Notes: generated by a model not told the origin, from the sequence alone. DNA of 64,000 nt from Pseudomonas lijiangensis (GCF_018968705.1 NZ_CP076668.1:1240001-1304000); one strand, 5' to 3'; numbered from the stretch's first letter, positions 42,553 to 51,438 are shown. Numbers and translations: made by a program.

Positions 42553-42882
42553 ATGTCAAAGGTCGTTCAAGTCATCGGAGGCGTCGTAATCGCGGGACTC
42601 TCGATGGCAGCAGGATGGGTCGCCAAGAGCTGGGCTGACAGGCCTGTAAAACAGAAAATGAAGGATGATGTCGAGAAGGCCAATGCCGACTTCATGGCTC
42701 TGCTAAAGACCTTCGAGATGACGACCGAAAAAATGGAGTTCATCGTGGCTAGGGCCTCAGATGAAAGCATAACCAACGCTGAAGAGCTTCGCGAATTCCT
42801 CAAGGCATACGGCCTGAACGACATACAGGCAAACAGAGTGGTGCAGCTACGCTTTCCCGGCGAACAGCAAAGGGCAGCCTGA
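42553..42882 (+). CDS. Small membrane-anchored protein, island cassette gene 1
   Basis: A 109-aa protein. Residues 3-24 (VVQVIGGVVIAGLSMAAGWV) form one TM helix or signal anchor; residues 30-75 are a charged helix likely to be a coiled coil, and the end (EELREFLKAYGLNDIQANRVV) is a short helical domain. RBS GAGGGAG before ATG. The stop overlaps the next start (TGATG), so the two are translationally coupled. No family is recognised. A possible role is a membrane tether or regulator for the large partner (inference). Confidence 0.75.
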   Translation: MSKVVQVIGGVVIAGLSMAAGWVAKSWADRPVKQKMKDDVEKANADFMALLKTFEMTTEKMEFIVARASDESITNAEELREFLKAYGLNDIQANRVVQLRFPGEQQRAA

Positions 42883-44396
42883 TGGACGCCGAGATCAAAA
42901 AGCGTCTGGCAACATTGGGTGGTGATGACCTGATCAACACCTACGAAAGCGTGAAGTCATCGCAGCAGGTCATGCGACTGCCATCCTCCGAAACTGACAG
43001 CCTGAGCATCGGGTATGCCGTTATCATTGGCACTTTTGCTGCCATCGTTGATGTCATCATGGACAGCATGTTCCGCGAGGAAATGGAGAAGAAACACCGC
43101 GAGCGAACGCCTGAGGAGCAGGCTGTTCTTGAGGCTGAAGCCAAAAAAGCCATGGAGGAGGCCGGTGTAGAACCTGGGGGAGAGGGCGGCGATCCCGACT
43201 CAGCCATGGATTGGTACAGAACCCTCAATGAAGAGATGGAACTGAGACAAGGCCACAAGCTCAGGCCCAAAAACCACCGCATCCTTAATCATATGAATGA
43301 AGAGGCCGTCATTCAGATGCTGATGAAGGGCGAGGTTGGATTCGGCAAATTCAAAATCAAGCTCTATCCAGAAATGAGCTATGAAGCGGCCAAGAAAATC
43401 TACGACGCCCACATCAGGGCAGACCGGGGCACCAAGCAAAGCCTTCCCCTTGAAATAATGTCATGGCTTTGGGAGCAGGGCGTAAAAGCAGGCAATCCCG
43501 AGAAATTCGGTGAGGCCAATCCGCTCTATAAACTGCTCCATGCATATATGCCAAACATTGATTGGGCCAAGCTGCTCAACAAGGTTTTCCACAAGGAAGG
43601 GGTGAAAAACCCAATTCCAGAGGGCTCATCGCTTGGCGAAGCTATGCTCAAGCTTTACGAGACCGGCACTCTGAATGAACGCGTTTTCTGGACAAGCGAT
43701 TTCGGGGCGGCTTTCGGCGGCGCTAAACGACGGATCTTCATCACCGCGCTCCTTGAAGTTGGCGTTGAGATCTATGCCTTCGCCGAAGGCATATCCCTAG
43801 GATTCATCAACCTCAAAGACGGGATTGGCTCATTGGTCACAAAGGCCAAAGAGTGGAGAGCACAGCCGAAATACATGGACATGCGCATAGCAGCGCAGTG
43901 CGTATTTTGCGCTGGCAGCTCGTTCAAGGCTCTTGTCAAAGGCGACCCATGGAACCTCAACTACTTTGCCTTTGCCGCTGCTATGAGGCATCTCTGGGTT
44001 TACCCAAGGGTCCAAAGAGAGCATTACGACAGGCTCATCAACCTTTCTCAAACCTACAGATCCAGAAACTTAGCTGAATTTACTGCACGCACAGGAATCA
44101 GAATCAGACCCACGCTGACCGTTATTGAAGGAGGCAAACTCATGCCAAAATCACTTGATGATCGCCTGCACAACGCAGGGTGCCAGTCCACACGCGTTCG
44201 AGTTCTGGCGTCGAGATACCCCGATAAGCTTGAGCCCCTCATCAATATCTATGAAGAGCTTGCCCTAAGGGCTGAAGAGGATGAGGACTTCATGCCCAAG
44301 TTCGACGCACTCTGCGAAGCTTGGTACCTGGGCAAGGTCGAAGATGACTACGAGGCTATCAAAAAGCTTGAGAAAGACCTCAAGGCTATTCGCTGA
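42882..44396 (+). CDS. 504-aa protein of unknown function, island cassette gene 2
   Basis: I do not recognise this protein. Visible features: a hydrophobic segment at residues 42-61 (SIGYAVIIGTFAAIVDVIM); an acidic, Glu/Lys-rich linker (66-104) ending PGGEGGDP; a central part with NHRILNHMNEEA (131-142) and LPLEIMSWLWEQG (188-200); moderately hydrophobic helices at about 283-312 and 358-375; two Cys in QCVFCAG (340-344); and a charged helical C-terminus. No nuclease, ATPase or protease signature is evident. A hairpin CGAAGCTG-TAGAC-CAGCTTCG (44398-44418) follows the stop. Its place beside a Gabija-like pair inside a guaA-linked island suggests a defence role (inference). Confidence 0.75.
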   Translation: MDAEIKKRLATLGGDDLINTYESVKSSQQVMRLPSSETDSLSIGYAVIIGTFAAIVDVIMDSMFREEMEKKHRERTPEEQAVLEAEAKKAMEEAGVEPGGEGGDPDSAMDWYRTLNEEMELRQGHKLRPKNHRILNHMNEEAVIQMLMKGEVGFGKFKIKLYPEMSYEAAKKIYDAHIRADRGTKQSLPLEIMSWLWEQGVKAGNPEKFGEANPLYKLLHAYMPNIDWAKLLNKVFHKEGVKNPIPEGSSLGEAMLKLYETGTLNERVFWTSDFGAAFGGAKRRIFITALLEVGVEIYAFAEGISLGFINLKDGIGSLVTKAKEWRAQPKYMDMRIAAQCVFCAGSSFKALVKGDPWNLNYFAFAAAMRHLWVYPRVQREHYDRLINLSQTYRSRNLAEFTARTGIRIRPTLTVIEGGKLMPKSLDDRLHNAGCQSTRVRVLASRYPDKLEPLINIYEELALRAEEDEDFMPKFDALCEAWYLGKVEDDYEAIKKLEKDLKAIR

Positions 44397-44714
44397 ACGA
44401 AGCTGTAGACCAGCTTCGCTAAATGTCGCCAGGGGGTTGATGGTTGTTAGCACCCTGTAAGCCAAATCTCCTCTGGCCCATTTCTGCAACGTAGGTTGGA
44501 CTACCCCCACTCCGGTAGACATTTCCCGGCCTCATAACGAGGCGCGTTCAAACGCCTCAGGACTAACACTGAATCGCCCTTGGTCTCCTAGACATTTTCC
44601 AAGCGGGACAGGCTCACAAAGGTGATTTTGATCCTCTATGGTATTTCTCATGGTTTTAAAGTTTTTCGTGCCTTGTCGACTTTGGATTTACTGGTCTATG
44701 CGGGGTTATTGATA

Positions 44715-44727
44715 ATTGAGTGGGAGT
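44715..44727. repeat. attR-type direct repeat
   Basis: ATTGAGTGGGAGT, identical to 37699-37711. It is followed by GA so that it again reads IEWE-stop, the probable original end of guaA before insertion. Confidence 0.85.
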
Positions 44728-44775
44728 GATGGGACGTCAGGCATTGCCCGGCACTATCTAGCAAAAAACACCCTG

Positions 44776-44799
44776 AAGCCCGCGTAACAGCGGGCTTTT
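44776..44799 (+). terminator. Terminator right of island (probably the original guaA terminator)
   Basis: AAGCCCGC-GTAACA-GCGGGCTT followed by TT. It lies 49 bp after the right direct repeat, the distance expected from a guaA stop, and is now 7 kb from guaA. Confidence 0.7.
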
Positions 44800-44881
44800 G
44801 GCTTTTTGGGTCTGGAAAACTCAGATAGCAGAGCTTGCTACCGTAACACGAGCGCGAGTCGCGCCTCGTCCGATCAGCGAA

Positions 44882-46828
44882 TTAAACCGCCTGCACCCTG
44901 GCCAGTTGCTCGCCTTCAAGCCAGGCGCTGATGTCGCTGGCGCGCATGGGTTTGGAGAACAGGTAGCCCTGGGCCCAGGCGCAGCCGAGGTTTTTCAGGG
45001 CGTCGAGCTCTGCGGCGGTTTCCACGCCTTCGACGATGCATTCCAGCTGCATGTCCTGGCACAGGGCAACCAGCGACTTGACGATCTTGAAGCTGGCCGG
45101 GTCGAGGTGGATGTTGGTGACGAAGGTGCGGTCCACCTTCAGTTTGGTCAGTGACAGCGCGTGGATCTGGCTCAGGCTGGAATAGCCGGTGCCGAAGTCG
45201 TCGAGGGAAATGCCGCAGCCCAGTTCGCGAAACCGGCTGATTGCTCGCTGGGTCTGCGGCAGGTCCTGGATGACCGCGGTTTCGGTGATTTCCAGATCGA
45301 GGCAGGCCGGGTCGAAATGGCTGCTTTTGATCAGCTCGACGATCTGCTGGGCGGCGTCCTCCGAACCGCAGTCGTGGGCGGACAGGTTGAATGACAGGCG
45401 GATACCCGCAGGCCAGCTCGCGGCCGTGTCCAGCGCCTTGCTCAGCAACGGCACCGTGAGGCGATTGACCATGCCGACGCGCTCGGCAATCGGGATGAAC
45501 TCACTGGGCGGCACGTTACCCAACTCCGGGCTTTCCCAGCGTGCCAGGGCCTCGAACGCGACGGTTTGCTCACTGTGAATATCCACGATGGGCTGGAACA
45601 CCACGTGAAACTCAGAATCCAGATCGGCCCTGCGCAGGGCCTGTTCGGTCAGCCCTTCGCGATTGAGCTGCTGGCGATGGGCTGCGCTGAACAGGCAGAC
45701 CGTGCCGGGGCGGTGGCGCTTGCTCTGATACAGGGCGTAGTCGGAGTATTCATACACTTGCGTGGCGTCGGATGCCTGATCCGGGAAGGTCGCGATGCCC
45801 AGTGATGCACTGATCTGAATAGGGATGTCCACCAGCAGAAACGGCTCGCGCATGCTGGCGCAGATTCTGTCGCCAAACTCCCGCAACTGGTCGTCGCTCA
45901 TGGCCTGAGTGATGATCAGGCCAAACTCGTCGCCTCCCAGCCGGGCCAGGTGTACATCTTCGTCGAGCAGCCCGGTCAGGCGCTGGCCAACCTGGCAAAG
46001 CAGCTTGTCACCAATGCTATGGCCATACAGATCGTTGACCGGCTTGAAGCCATCCAGGTCGATCAGCCCCACGGCAAGGCGAATCTCCTGCTCGCGGGCG
46101 CGGGACAGCAGCGTATCGAGGCGGGAAAAGAACTGCCGCCGATTGGCCAGTCCGGTCAGGCTGTCCTGATTGGCCAGGTGAAGGTTTTCCTCGCTGAGTT
46201 TTGCCGTCTGCGCCTGCATGTTCACCAGCCGGGTGAAGTCGGCGTACTGTGCCTTGAGAATGATCAGCATGGCGATGGACACCAGCAGGACGTCAATCGC
46301 AGTGGCAACAAAGGTCATGATATTGGTGGACGCGAAGAACACCACGAACGCTGTGTTGACCACTGCGGTGGTGGCCAGGGCTGCTGGCAGCAGGTGCATC
46401 ATGCAAAAAATGCAGCCGATGACGGTGATCGCCATATAAAAGGCGACATGCGCCTGGGCATAGCTGTCGCCATAGGGAAACAGCGCCAGCGACCAGGCGG
46501 TGAACGCCACGGCGACAAACGGCGCGAGCATATTGGTGCGCTTCAGCGCCGCCAGCATCTGCTCAGGGGTGCGCGTCCGTCCGCGCGTGCGCATCCATTC
46601 CGCAGCACGAATCACGCCGAACAACGTCATGATCAACGGGCAATACACCACCAGCCAGCGCGGCGCGACCGCAAAGTGGGTGCCCGCCAGCATCAGGGTG
46701 TTGATCAGCAGGATGAAATACATCATGGGCAATTGGCGAGACAGCGCGATGTATTGCGCCTTGACCAGACCAGGATTGTCCTTGGGCACAGACATCAACG
46801 CTCGTACGCCGAGCAGTGTTTTCTTCAT
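44882..46828 (-). CDS. Membrane GGDEF-EAL cyclic-di-GMP signalling protein
   Basis: A protein of about 648 aa. The N-terminus has five or six TM helices (to about residue 195), followed by a GGDEF domain (DSLTGLANRRQFF, LARLGGDEFGLII) and an EAL domain (AFEALARWE; FNLSAHD; LDLEITETAV; DDFGTGYSSL; VDRTFV). Both GGDEF and EAL signatures are intact, so it may both make and degrade c-di-GMP. The start is uncertain: ATG 46828 (MKKTLLGVRAL) or 46795; a longer frame to 46918 has no good ribosome site. Confidence 0.9.
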   Translation of the reverse strand: MKKTLLGVRALMSVPKDNPGLVKAQYIALSRQLPMMYFILLINTLMLAGTHFAVAPRWLVVYCPLIMTLFGVIRAAEWMRTRGRTRTPEQMLAALKRTNMLAPFVAVAFTAWSLALFPYGDSYAQAHVAFYMAITVIGCIFCMMHLLPAALATTAVVNTAFVVFFASTNIMTFVATAIDVLLVSIAMLIILKAQYADFTRLVNMQAQTAKLSEENLHLANQDSLTGLANRRQFFSRLDTLLSRAREQEIRLAVGLIDLDGFKPVNDLYGHSIGDKLLCQVGQRLTGLLDEDVHLARLGGDEFGLIITQAMSDDQLREFGDRICASMREPFLLVDIPIQISASLGIATFPDQASDATQVYEYSDYALYQSKRHRPGTVCLFSAAHRQQLNREGLTEQALRRADLDSEFHVVFQPIVDIHSEQTVAFEALARWESPELGNVPPSEFIPIAERVGMVNRLTVPLLSKALDTAASWPAGIRLSFNLSAHDCGSEDAAQQIVELIKSSHFDPACLDLEITETAVIQDLPQTQRAISRFRELGCGISLDDFGTGYSSLSQIHALSLTKLKVDRTFVTNIHLDPASFKIVKSLVALCQDMQLECIVEGVETAAELDALKNLGCAWAQGYLFSKPMRASDISAWLEGEQLARVQAV

Positions 46829-47180
46829 CAGACGACGCTCTGAAAATACAACCAGATAAATAACCGAACGGATTATCCTTTCCAGACCGGATCGAGCAGG
46901 GTTAGAAACTGCTCTCATGGGATCGTGTCGGCCAATCCTCTGGTTTCTACAATCTTTACGACTAATGGCACTTTGATTTCGTTCCGCCGACCGGTCGTAA
47001 TAGTTGTAAGCGAGTCAAGCGCCGTCGAACGGCACCGATAATTAACGGCCAATGGGCTGTCATCTGCGACGATTGGCGCTTTTCCGGAGGTGAGACGGTT
47101 TTAATTTTTGTCTTAAGACTGTGCTGGTGGGGGGGTTAGTTTGGAGGTCAGGAACTTCAATCTCAACAATACATGGCCCC

Positions 47181-47558
47181 CTAAACCCCCCTCCCAGCCG
47201 CACTATCAAACTGCAACCTCGCCTCTTCAACCTCTGGCAATTTCAGCAGTGTCCATTTGTGCAGCTCACGAAATGGCTGTTGCAGGCTTTGGCCCAGCGG
47301 AGTGATTTCGTATTGCACTGCCACAGGCGACAGCGAGATGACCTGTCGGGAAACCAGTCCATTGCGTTCCAGTCGTCTCAGGCATTGTGTCAGTGCCTTT
47401 TGGGTCACGCCTTCCAGTCGGCGTTTGATGGCATTGAAGCGGCGTGGCTCTTCATCCAGAACAGCCAGAACCATCATGGACCACTTGTCTGCGATCTGAT
47501 CAAAGAGTGCGCGGCTGGGGCAGTCCGACGAAAAACATTGTGGCTGTATTTCGAGCAT
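47181..47558 (-). CDS. HxlR-family transcriptional regulator
   Basis: A 125-aa winged-helix protein with the HxlR pattern: FSSDCPSRALFDQIADKWSM (conserved Cys about 13), RRFNAIKRRLEGVTQKALTQ and LRRLERNGLVSR. The Cys suggests sensing of electrophiles or thiol-reactive quinones as in QorR/YodB-type regulators. It is divergent from the flavin oxidoreductase gene it probably controls. Confidence 0.9.
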   Translation of the reverse strand: MLEIQPQCFSSDCPSRALFDQIADKWSMMVLAVLDEEPRRFNAIKRRLEGVTQKALTQCLRRLERNGLVSRQVISLSPVAVQYEITPLGQSLQQPFRELHKWTLLKLPEVEEARLQFDSAAGRGV

Positions 47559-47569
47559 CAGGTTTCCTC

Positions 47570-47630
47570 AGGTATACCTAGGCGATTCAAGGTGCCTAAT
47601 TGACATTAAGTTTACAAAGTATACTTATAT
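47570..47630. promoter_or_regulatory. Shared HxlR/oxidoreductase promoter with two palindromic operators
   Basis: Two perfect 10-bp palindromes with a GTATAC core are present: AGGTATACCT (47570-47579) and AAGTATACTT (47617-47626), 47 bp centre to centre. A -35 TTGACA lies at 47600-47605 and the second palindrome covers the -10 area (TACTTA or CTTATA). This fits repression by the divergent HxlR protein. Confidence 0.65.
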
Positions 47631-47659
47631 GCCTTCCGAAATCAATGGATTCAACTTCG

Positions 47660-48784
47660 ATGTCAAACCTTGATACCAGCGTTTTATTCCGTCCTTTTTC
47701 CATCGGCTCTCTGGAATTGAAAAACAGGATTGTCATGGCTCCGATGACGCGCCTCTTCGCTCCGGAGGGCATACCGGGTGAGGCGAGTGCTGCCTATTAT
47801 CGCCGCCGAGTGGAGGGTGGCGTTGGGTTGGTTCTGTCGGAAGGCACGGTCATTGATCGCCCGGCGTCGCGTAATGAGGCCAGCATTCCTTTTTTCCACG
47901 GTGACGCGGCGCTGGCCGGGTGGAAGAGCGTGATCGATTCAGTTAAAAACTCGGGTGGACGCATGGGGCCGCAACTCTGGCACACCGGTGCAGTACGTAG
48001 CGACAGAGGCTGGGAACCCGATGCGCCCGTTGAAAGCCCGTCTGGCCTCAATACGCCAAGTGACCCGCGCGGTGTGGCGATGAGCGAAGAGGATATTGCC
48101 GATACGGTGGCTGCATATGCCAAGGCCGCTGCAAATGCCAAACACCTGGGCTTCGACACCGTCGAGATTCATGGGGCTCATGGTTACCTGATCGATCAGT
48201 TCTTCTGGGCGGGCACCAATCAGCGCACCGACCGTTATGGCGGCCCGACCATCAAAGAGCGTTCACGCTTTGCCAGCGAGATCGTTGCTGCCGTTCGTGA
48301 TGCGGTCGGCCCCGAATTCCCGATCATCATGCGTGTCAGCCAGTGGAAGCAGCAGGATTTTGGCGTGCGTGTCGCCGAGACTCCAGCGTTGATGGAAGAC
48401 TGGCTGCTTCCGCTGGTCGAGGCCGGTGTCGACGTTCTGCACTGTTCGCAACGCCGCTTCTGGGAGCCTGAGTTCCCCGAGATTGATGGCGAAAACGGAT
48501 TGAATTGCGCGGGCTGGGCCAAGAAGGTGACCGGGGCCGCGAGCATCAGTGTGGGTTCGGTTGGTCTGGACAACGATGTAACCAATGCCTTTGCCGGCAA
48601 GGGTTCGGCCCCTGCGCTTGCGAGTCTGGACCGGCTTGTCGAGCGCATGGAGCGCGACGAATTTGACCTGATAGCTGTAGGTCGCGTGCTGCTGAGTGAC
48701 CCGGATTGGGCATCGAAGGTTGAAACTGGAGAACTTGAAAAGCTGGGCGGATTTAACCCCGCCTCTTTAGCCGAGTTGGTTTAA
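47660..48784 (+). CDS. NADH:flavin oxidoreductase (Old Yellow Enzyme family)
   Basis: A 374-aa FMN-dependent ene-reductase type TIM barrel: LFRPFSIGSLELKNRIVMAPMTR at the N-terminus (shortened), GPQLWHTG, EIHGAHGYLIDQFFW with the catalytic HxxH-type region, NQRTDRYGG and LIAVGRVLLSDPDW near the end. The start is either ATG 47660 (MSNLDTSVLF) or 47645; a TTG at 47600 lies within the -35 box and is excluded. Regulated by the divergent HxlR gene (inference). Confidence 0.88.
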   Translation: MSNLDTSVLFRPFSIGSLELKNRIVMAPMTRLFAPEGIPGEASAAYYRRRVEGGVGLVLSEGTVIDRPASRNEASIPFFHGDAALAGWKSVIDSVKNSGGRMGPQLWHTGAVRSDRGWEPDAPVESPSGLNTPSDPRGVAMSEEDIADTVAAYAKAAANAKHLGFDTVEIHGAHGYLIDQFFWAGTNQRTDRYGGPTIKERSRFASEIVAAVRDAVGPEFPIIMRVSQWKQQDFGVRVAETPALMEDWLLPLVEAGVDVLHCSQRRFWEPEFPEIDGENGLNCAGWAKKVTGAASISVGSVGLDNDVTNAFAGKGSAPALASLDRLVERMERDEFDLIAVGRVLLSDPDWASKVETGELEKLGGFNPASLAELV

Positions 48785-48852
48785 GCGTCTCGTGATGCAG
48801 CTCCCGTGTTACGGGAGTTGCTGCGGGCCGAACCACTACCGAGCGACTATAA

Positions 48853-48882
48853 GAGAAAGCCCCTGAACCCAGGGGCTTTCTC
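48853..48882. terminator. Bidirectional terminator, oxidoreductase / TonB receptor
   Basis: GAGAAAGCCCCT-GAACCC-AGGGGCTTTCTC, a 12-bp stem between convergent genes. Confidence 0.85.
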
Positions 48883-48906
48883 GCATCCACCCAACCCCCC
48901 TCTAAA

Positions 48907-51153
48907 TCAATACTTCCAAGTCACCGAAGCCGTCAGGTTCCGTGGCGCACCATAGTTGGTGGACCCTGCCGATTGGTACAGCGACAGCAAGTATTTGCGG
49001 TCGGTGACGTTGTTCATGTTGAGCGATGTGCTCCAGTGTTCGTCGATGTCGTAGCTGGCCATCAGGTCCACCAGGGCGTAGGCCTCCTGGCTGACATTGC
49101 TGTTGGTGTCCAGCTCGGTTGCGCTTTGCCACTGAAAGCGGGTGCCGACTTTGGCCTTGGGCAGGCTGGGCAGGCGATAGGTCAGGTTGCCGCGCAAGGT
49201 ATGAGTGGGGATGTACTTGCGAGCCTCTTCGCCATCGTCGTCTTCGATCTGTACAAAGGTATAGCCGCCCGCCAGTTCAAGGCCTGTCAACACTTCGCCG
49301 GAAGCGCCCAGTTCGATGCCGCGGCTTTTGACGTTGGTTCCGCGATACACGTATTGACCCCCCACGATTTCCCCGGTGAGTTCGGCGACGTTTTGCTGGT
49401 CTGTCTTGAATACCGCAGCGGTCACGGTCAGTCGTTCATCAAGCAGACGACCTTTCACACCGGCTTCCATGCTTTTGCCTTCCAGTGGCAGGATGACTCC
49501 GCCACTGGTGCTGCGTACATATTGGGGTTTGAAGATTTCTGTCCAGCTGGTGTAAAGGCTCCATTGCGGGGTGAGGTCATAAACCAGGCCGGTGTAGGGT
49601 GTGACCTTGCCGTGTACCCGGGTGTTGTGCGGCGAGCCATAGCCAGCACCTTCGCCGTCGGCGCTGAGCATGCGTGCCCCGGCGATCCAGTGCAGGTCGT
49701 CTGCAAGGCTGAAACGCGCCCCGGCGAACAGGCTTTTCTGGCGATCGGTGAACCGTTGGGTATTGAGGTCGTCGGTGTAGTTCAGTGCCGGTTGCACCAC
49801 GTTGCCGGCCAGTGCATCGGAGAGGCTGACAAGCTGGTTGCCCGATGCGTCTCTGTAGTGCCCGCGCTCGTCATGATGGGTACGCCCGTAGTTGGCACCC
49901 ACGGTCAATTCATGCTCCCGTCCCAGGAGTTTGAACGGGCCTGACAGCCGCGCTTCACCCGTCACCTGATGTTCCGTGCTGGTGGTGCGGTTGATATAGG
50001 CGTAGGCATCGGTGGCGGTTGCCGGGATGGCGTACAGCATTTTGGTATCGGAGTCCTGGCTCATCCCGGCCAGAGTCAGGGTGCTTTCCCAGCCGTTGTC
50101 GAAGGCGTGGGTCAGTTCGACGAAGGCACGTTGGGTATGGACGTCCCAGTAGGTCCAGGGTTGACCGACGCTGGAGCTGCGGCTGCTGTAGTGAATACGG
50201 TTGCCCGCGTAATCGGCGATCGGCAAGGCTCCCCAGGTGCTGCCATTGGAGTAGCTGTTCTGTTGGGTAAAGCCTACGGTCAGGGTGTCGGCGTCGGACA
50301 GGTCAAAGGCCAGCAAGCCCGCTGCCACGTTGACTTCGTGGCTGTACTGGTCGAGGTAGGAGTTGCCTTTGTCGTGGGAGGTGATGAAGCGTCCGCGAAC
50401 CTTGCCGCTGTCGGTCAAAGGGCCGGACAGATCCACACCCAGCCGACGGTTATCCCATGAGCCGATGCTGCTGTCGACTCTGGCCTGGAAGGTGTCGGTA
50501 GGTCGTTTGCGCACGAGGTTGACCGTGGCCGACGGATCGCCCGTGCCGCTCATGAGGCCGTTGGCGCCATGCAGCACGTCAACCTGCTCGAACTCGGTCA
50601 TGTCCTGATCGCCCACCAGCACGCCGCCCGAAAAGGGCAGGCTCATGCCATCGTATTCAAAGTTTTCGATCTTGAAGCCACGGGAGGTAAAGGCCGTGCG
50701 ATCGGTTTCAAACTGTTCGACGGTGACTGACGGCGCATTGCGCAGTGCCTCTTTCACGCTGTTGAGTTTGAAGACGTCCATTTGCTCGCGGGTGACCACG
50801 GTGATCGCCTGTGGCGTGTCCTTGTCACTCAGGCCCAGGCGCGTGGTGCTGGAAACCGGCCTGCCTTGGTAGCCCTGGCTCAGGCCACCGTCTTGCATGG
50901 CTTGATACTGAATCCGGGTCGGGCCAAGAATGACTTCGTTGCCAGCGCTGTTTCGGTCTGTCGGGACAAGGTAAACGGTGACCGCGTCAGTGCGAGAGAA
51001 ACTGTAGCCACTGCCTTGCAGTAATTTCACCAAGGCTTCTTCGGCTGAGTAGCTGCCGATGACTGCAACGCTGCGCAGGCTGGCATCCAGGTCGCCATCG
51101 AGTAGCACGTTTTGCCCGGACTGTCGGCTGAAGCTCAGCAGGGCCTGACGCAA
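48907..51153 (-). CDS. TonB-dependent siderophore receptor (FecA/FpvA type), body
   Basis: A 748-aa open frame for an outer-membrane iron-siderophore receptor. The STN signalling domain comes first (RQALLSFSRQSGQNVLLDG, GYSFSRTDAVTVYLVP), then the plug (KDTPQAITVVTREQMD, DVLHGANGLMSGTGDPSATVNLVRKRP shortened) and a 22-stranded barrel ending GAPRNLTASVTWKY with a terminal aromatic. The frame begins at TTG 51153 only because the signal peptide upstream is cut off by a frameshift; no ATG or GTG start exists in frame. The STN domain and adjacent fecIR-type genes indicate cell-surface signalling. Confidence 0.9.
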   Translation of the reverse strand: MRQALLSFSRQSGQNVLLDGDLDASLRSVAVIGSYSAEEALVKLLQGSGYSFSRTDAVTVYLVPTDRNSAGNEVILGPTRIQYQAMQDGGLSQGYQGRPVSSTTRLGLSDKDTPQAITVVTREQMDVFKLNSVKEALRNAPSVTVEQFETDRTAFTSRGFKIENFEYDGMSLPFSGGVLVGDQDMTEFEQVDVLHGANGLMSGTGDPSATVNLVRKRPTDTFQARVDSSIGSWDNRRLGVDLSGPLTDSGKVRGRFITSHDKGNSYLDQYSHEVNVAAGLLAFDLSDADTLTVGFTQQNSYSNGSTWGALPIADYAGNRIHYSSRSSSVGQPWTYWDVHTQRAFVELTHAFDNGWESTLTLAGMSQDSDTKMLYAIPATATDAYAYINRTTSTEHQVTGEARLSGPFKLLGREHELTVGANYGRTHHDERGHYRDASGNQLVSLSDALAGNVVQPALNYTDDLNTQRFTDRQKSLFAGARFSLADDLHWIAGARMLSADGEGAGYGSPHNTRVHGKVTPYTGLVYDLTPQWSLYTSWTEIFKPQYVRSTSGGVILPLEGKSMEAGVKGRLLDERLTVTAAVFKTDQQNVAELTGEIVGGQYVYRGTNVKSRGIELGASGEVLTGLELAGGYTFVQIEDDDGEEARKYIPTHTLRGNLTYRLPSLPKAKVGTRFQWQSATELDTNSNVSQEAYALVDLMASYDIDEHWSTSLNMNNVTDRKYLLSLYQSAGSTNYGAPRNLTASVTWKY

Positions 51154-51326
51154 TTGTTGTGCAGGAATATTGAGCGACAGTTTTTCTACCGTGCTTGCAG
51201 CGGCCTGACCTGAAGCTCCATGAGCCTGAACGGTTCCGACGAGTAAGGTGCAGGCGAGCGCTGCACTCAGGCATTACGCTGCCAGCGGGTATCGTTTTTC
51301 AGGCTCGGGGTGGATTTTTTGGCCAT
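51154..51326 (-). pseudogene. Frameshifted 5' end of the TonB receptor gene
   Basis: ATG at 51326, preceded by AGGAAG, gives MAKKSTPSLKNDTRWQRNA and then TGA (51267-51269). One base out of frame the sequence continues as LSAALACTLLVGTVQAHG, a classic signal-peptide core, and runs directly into the STN domain. Restoring one C at 51270-51271 (CC to CCC) would fuse ...QRNA to LSAALA. The gene is therefore broken, phase-variable or affected by a sequencing error. Confidence 0.8.
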
Positions 51327-51438
51327 TCAGGTCGCTTCCTGTGAAGTGTGCGCGGATATGCGAGTAGCAATCAGTCCCGTTAAGACGGATGAGCAATTGC
51401 GATTCCTGACGGTGTCTTGAATTATTTATGCACAAGTT

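Larger units (their letters stand above)
37712..44727. mobile_element. 7-kb guaA-linked genomic island
   Basis: The segment between the two ATTGAGTGGGAGT copies replaces the normal guaA 3' flank. It starts with an AT-rich stretch and holds the OLD-nuclease/helicase pair, a rearranged segment, and a two-gene cassette of unknown function. The probable guaA terminator (44776-44797) lies just outside the right copy. No integrase, transposase or mobilisation gene is visible, so the island looks immobile now or dependent on an integrase in trans. Boundaries are direct observation; mobility history is inference. Confidence 0.82.
44397..44881. other. Right end of island and guaA-type flank
   Basis: No gene is seen. 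The region holds two hairpins without T runs (44398-44418; GAGGCG...CGCCTC at 44539-44558), the right direct repeat and a terminator. Confidence 0.5.
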
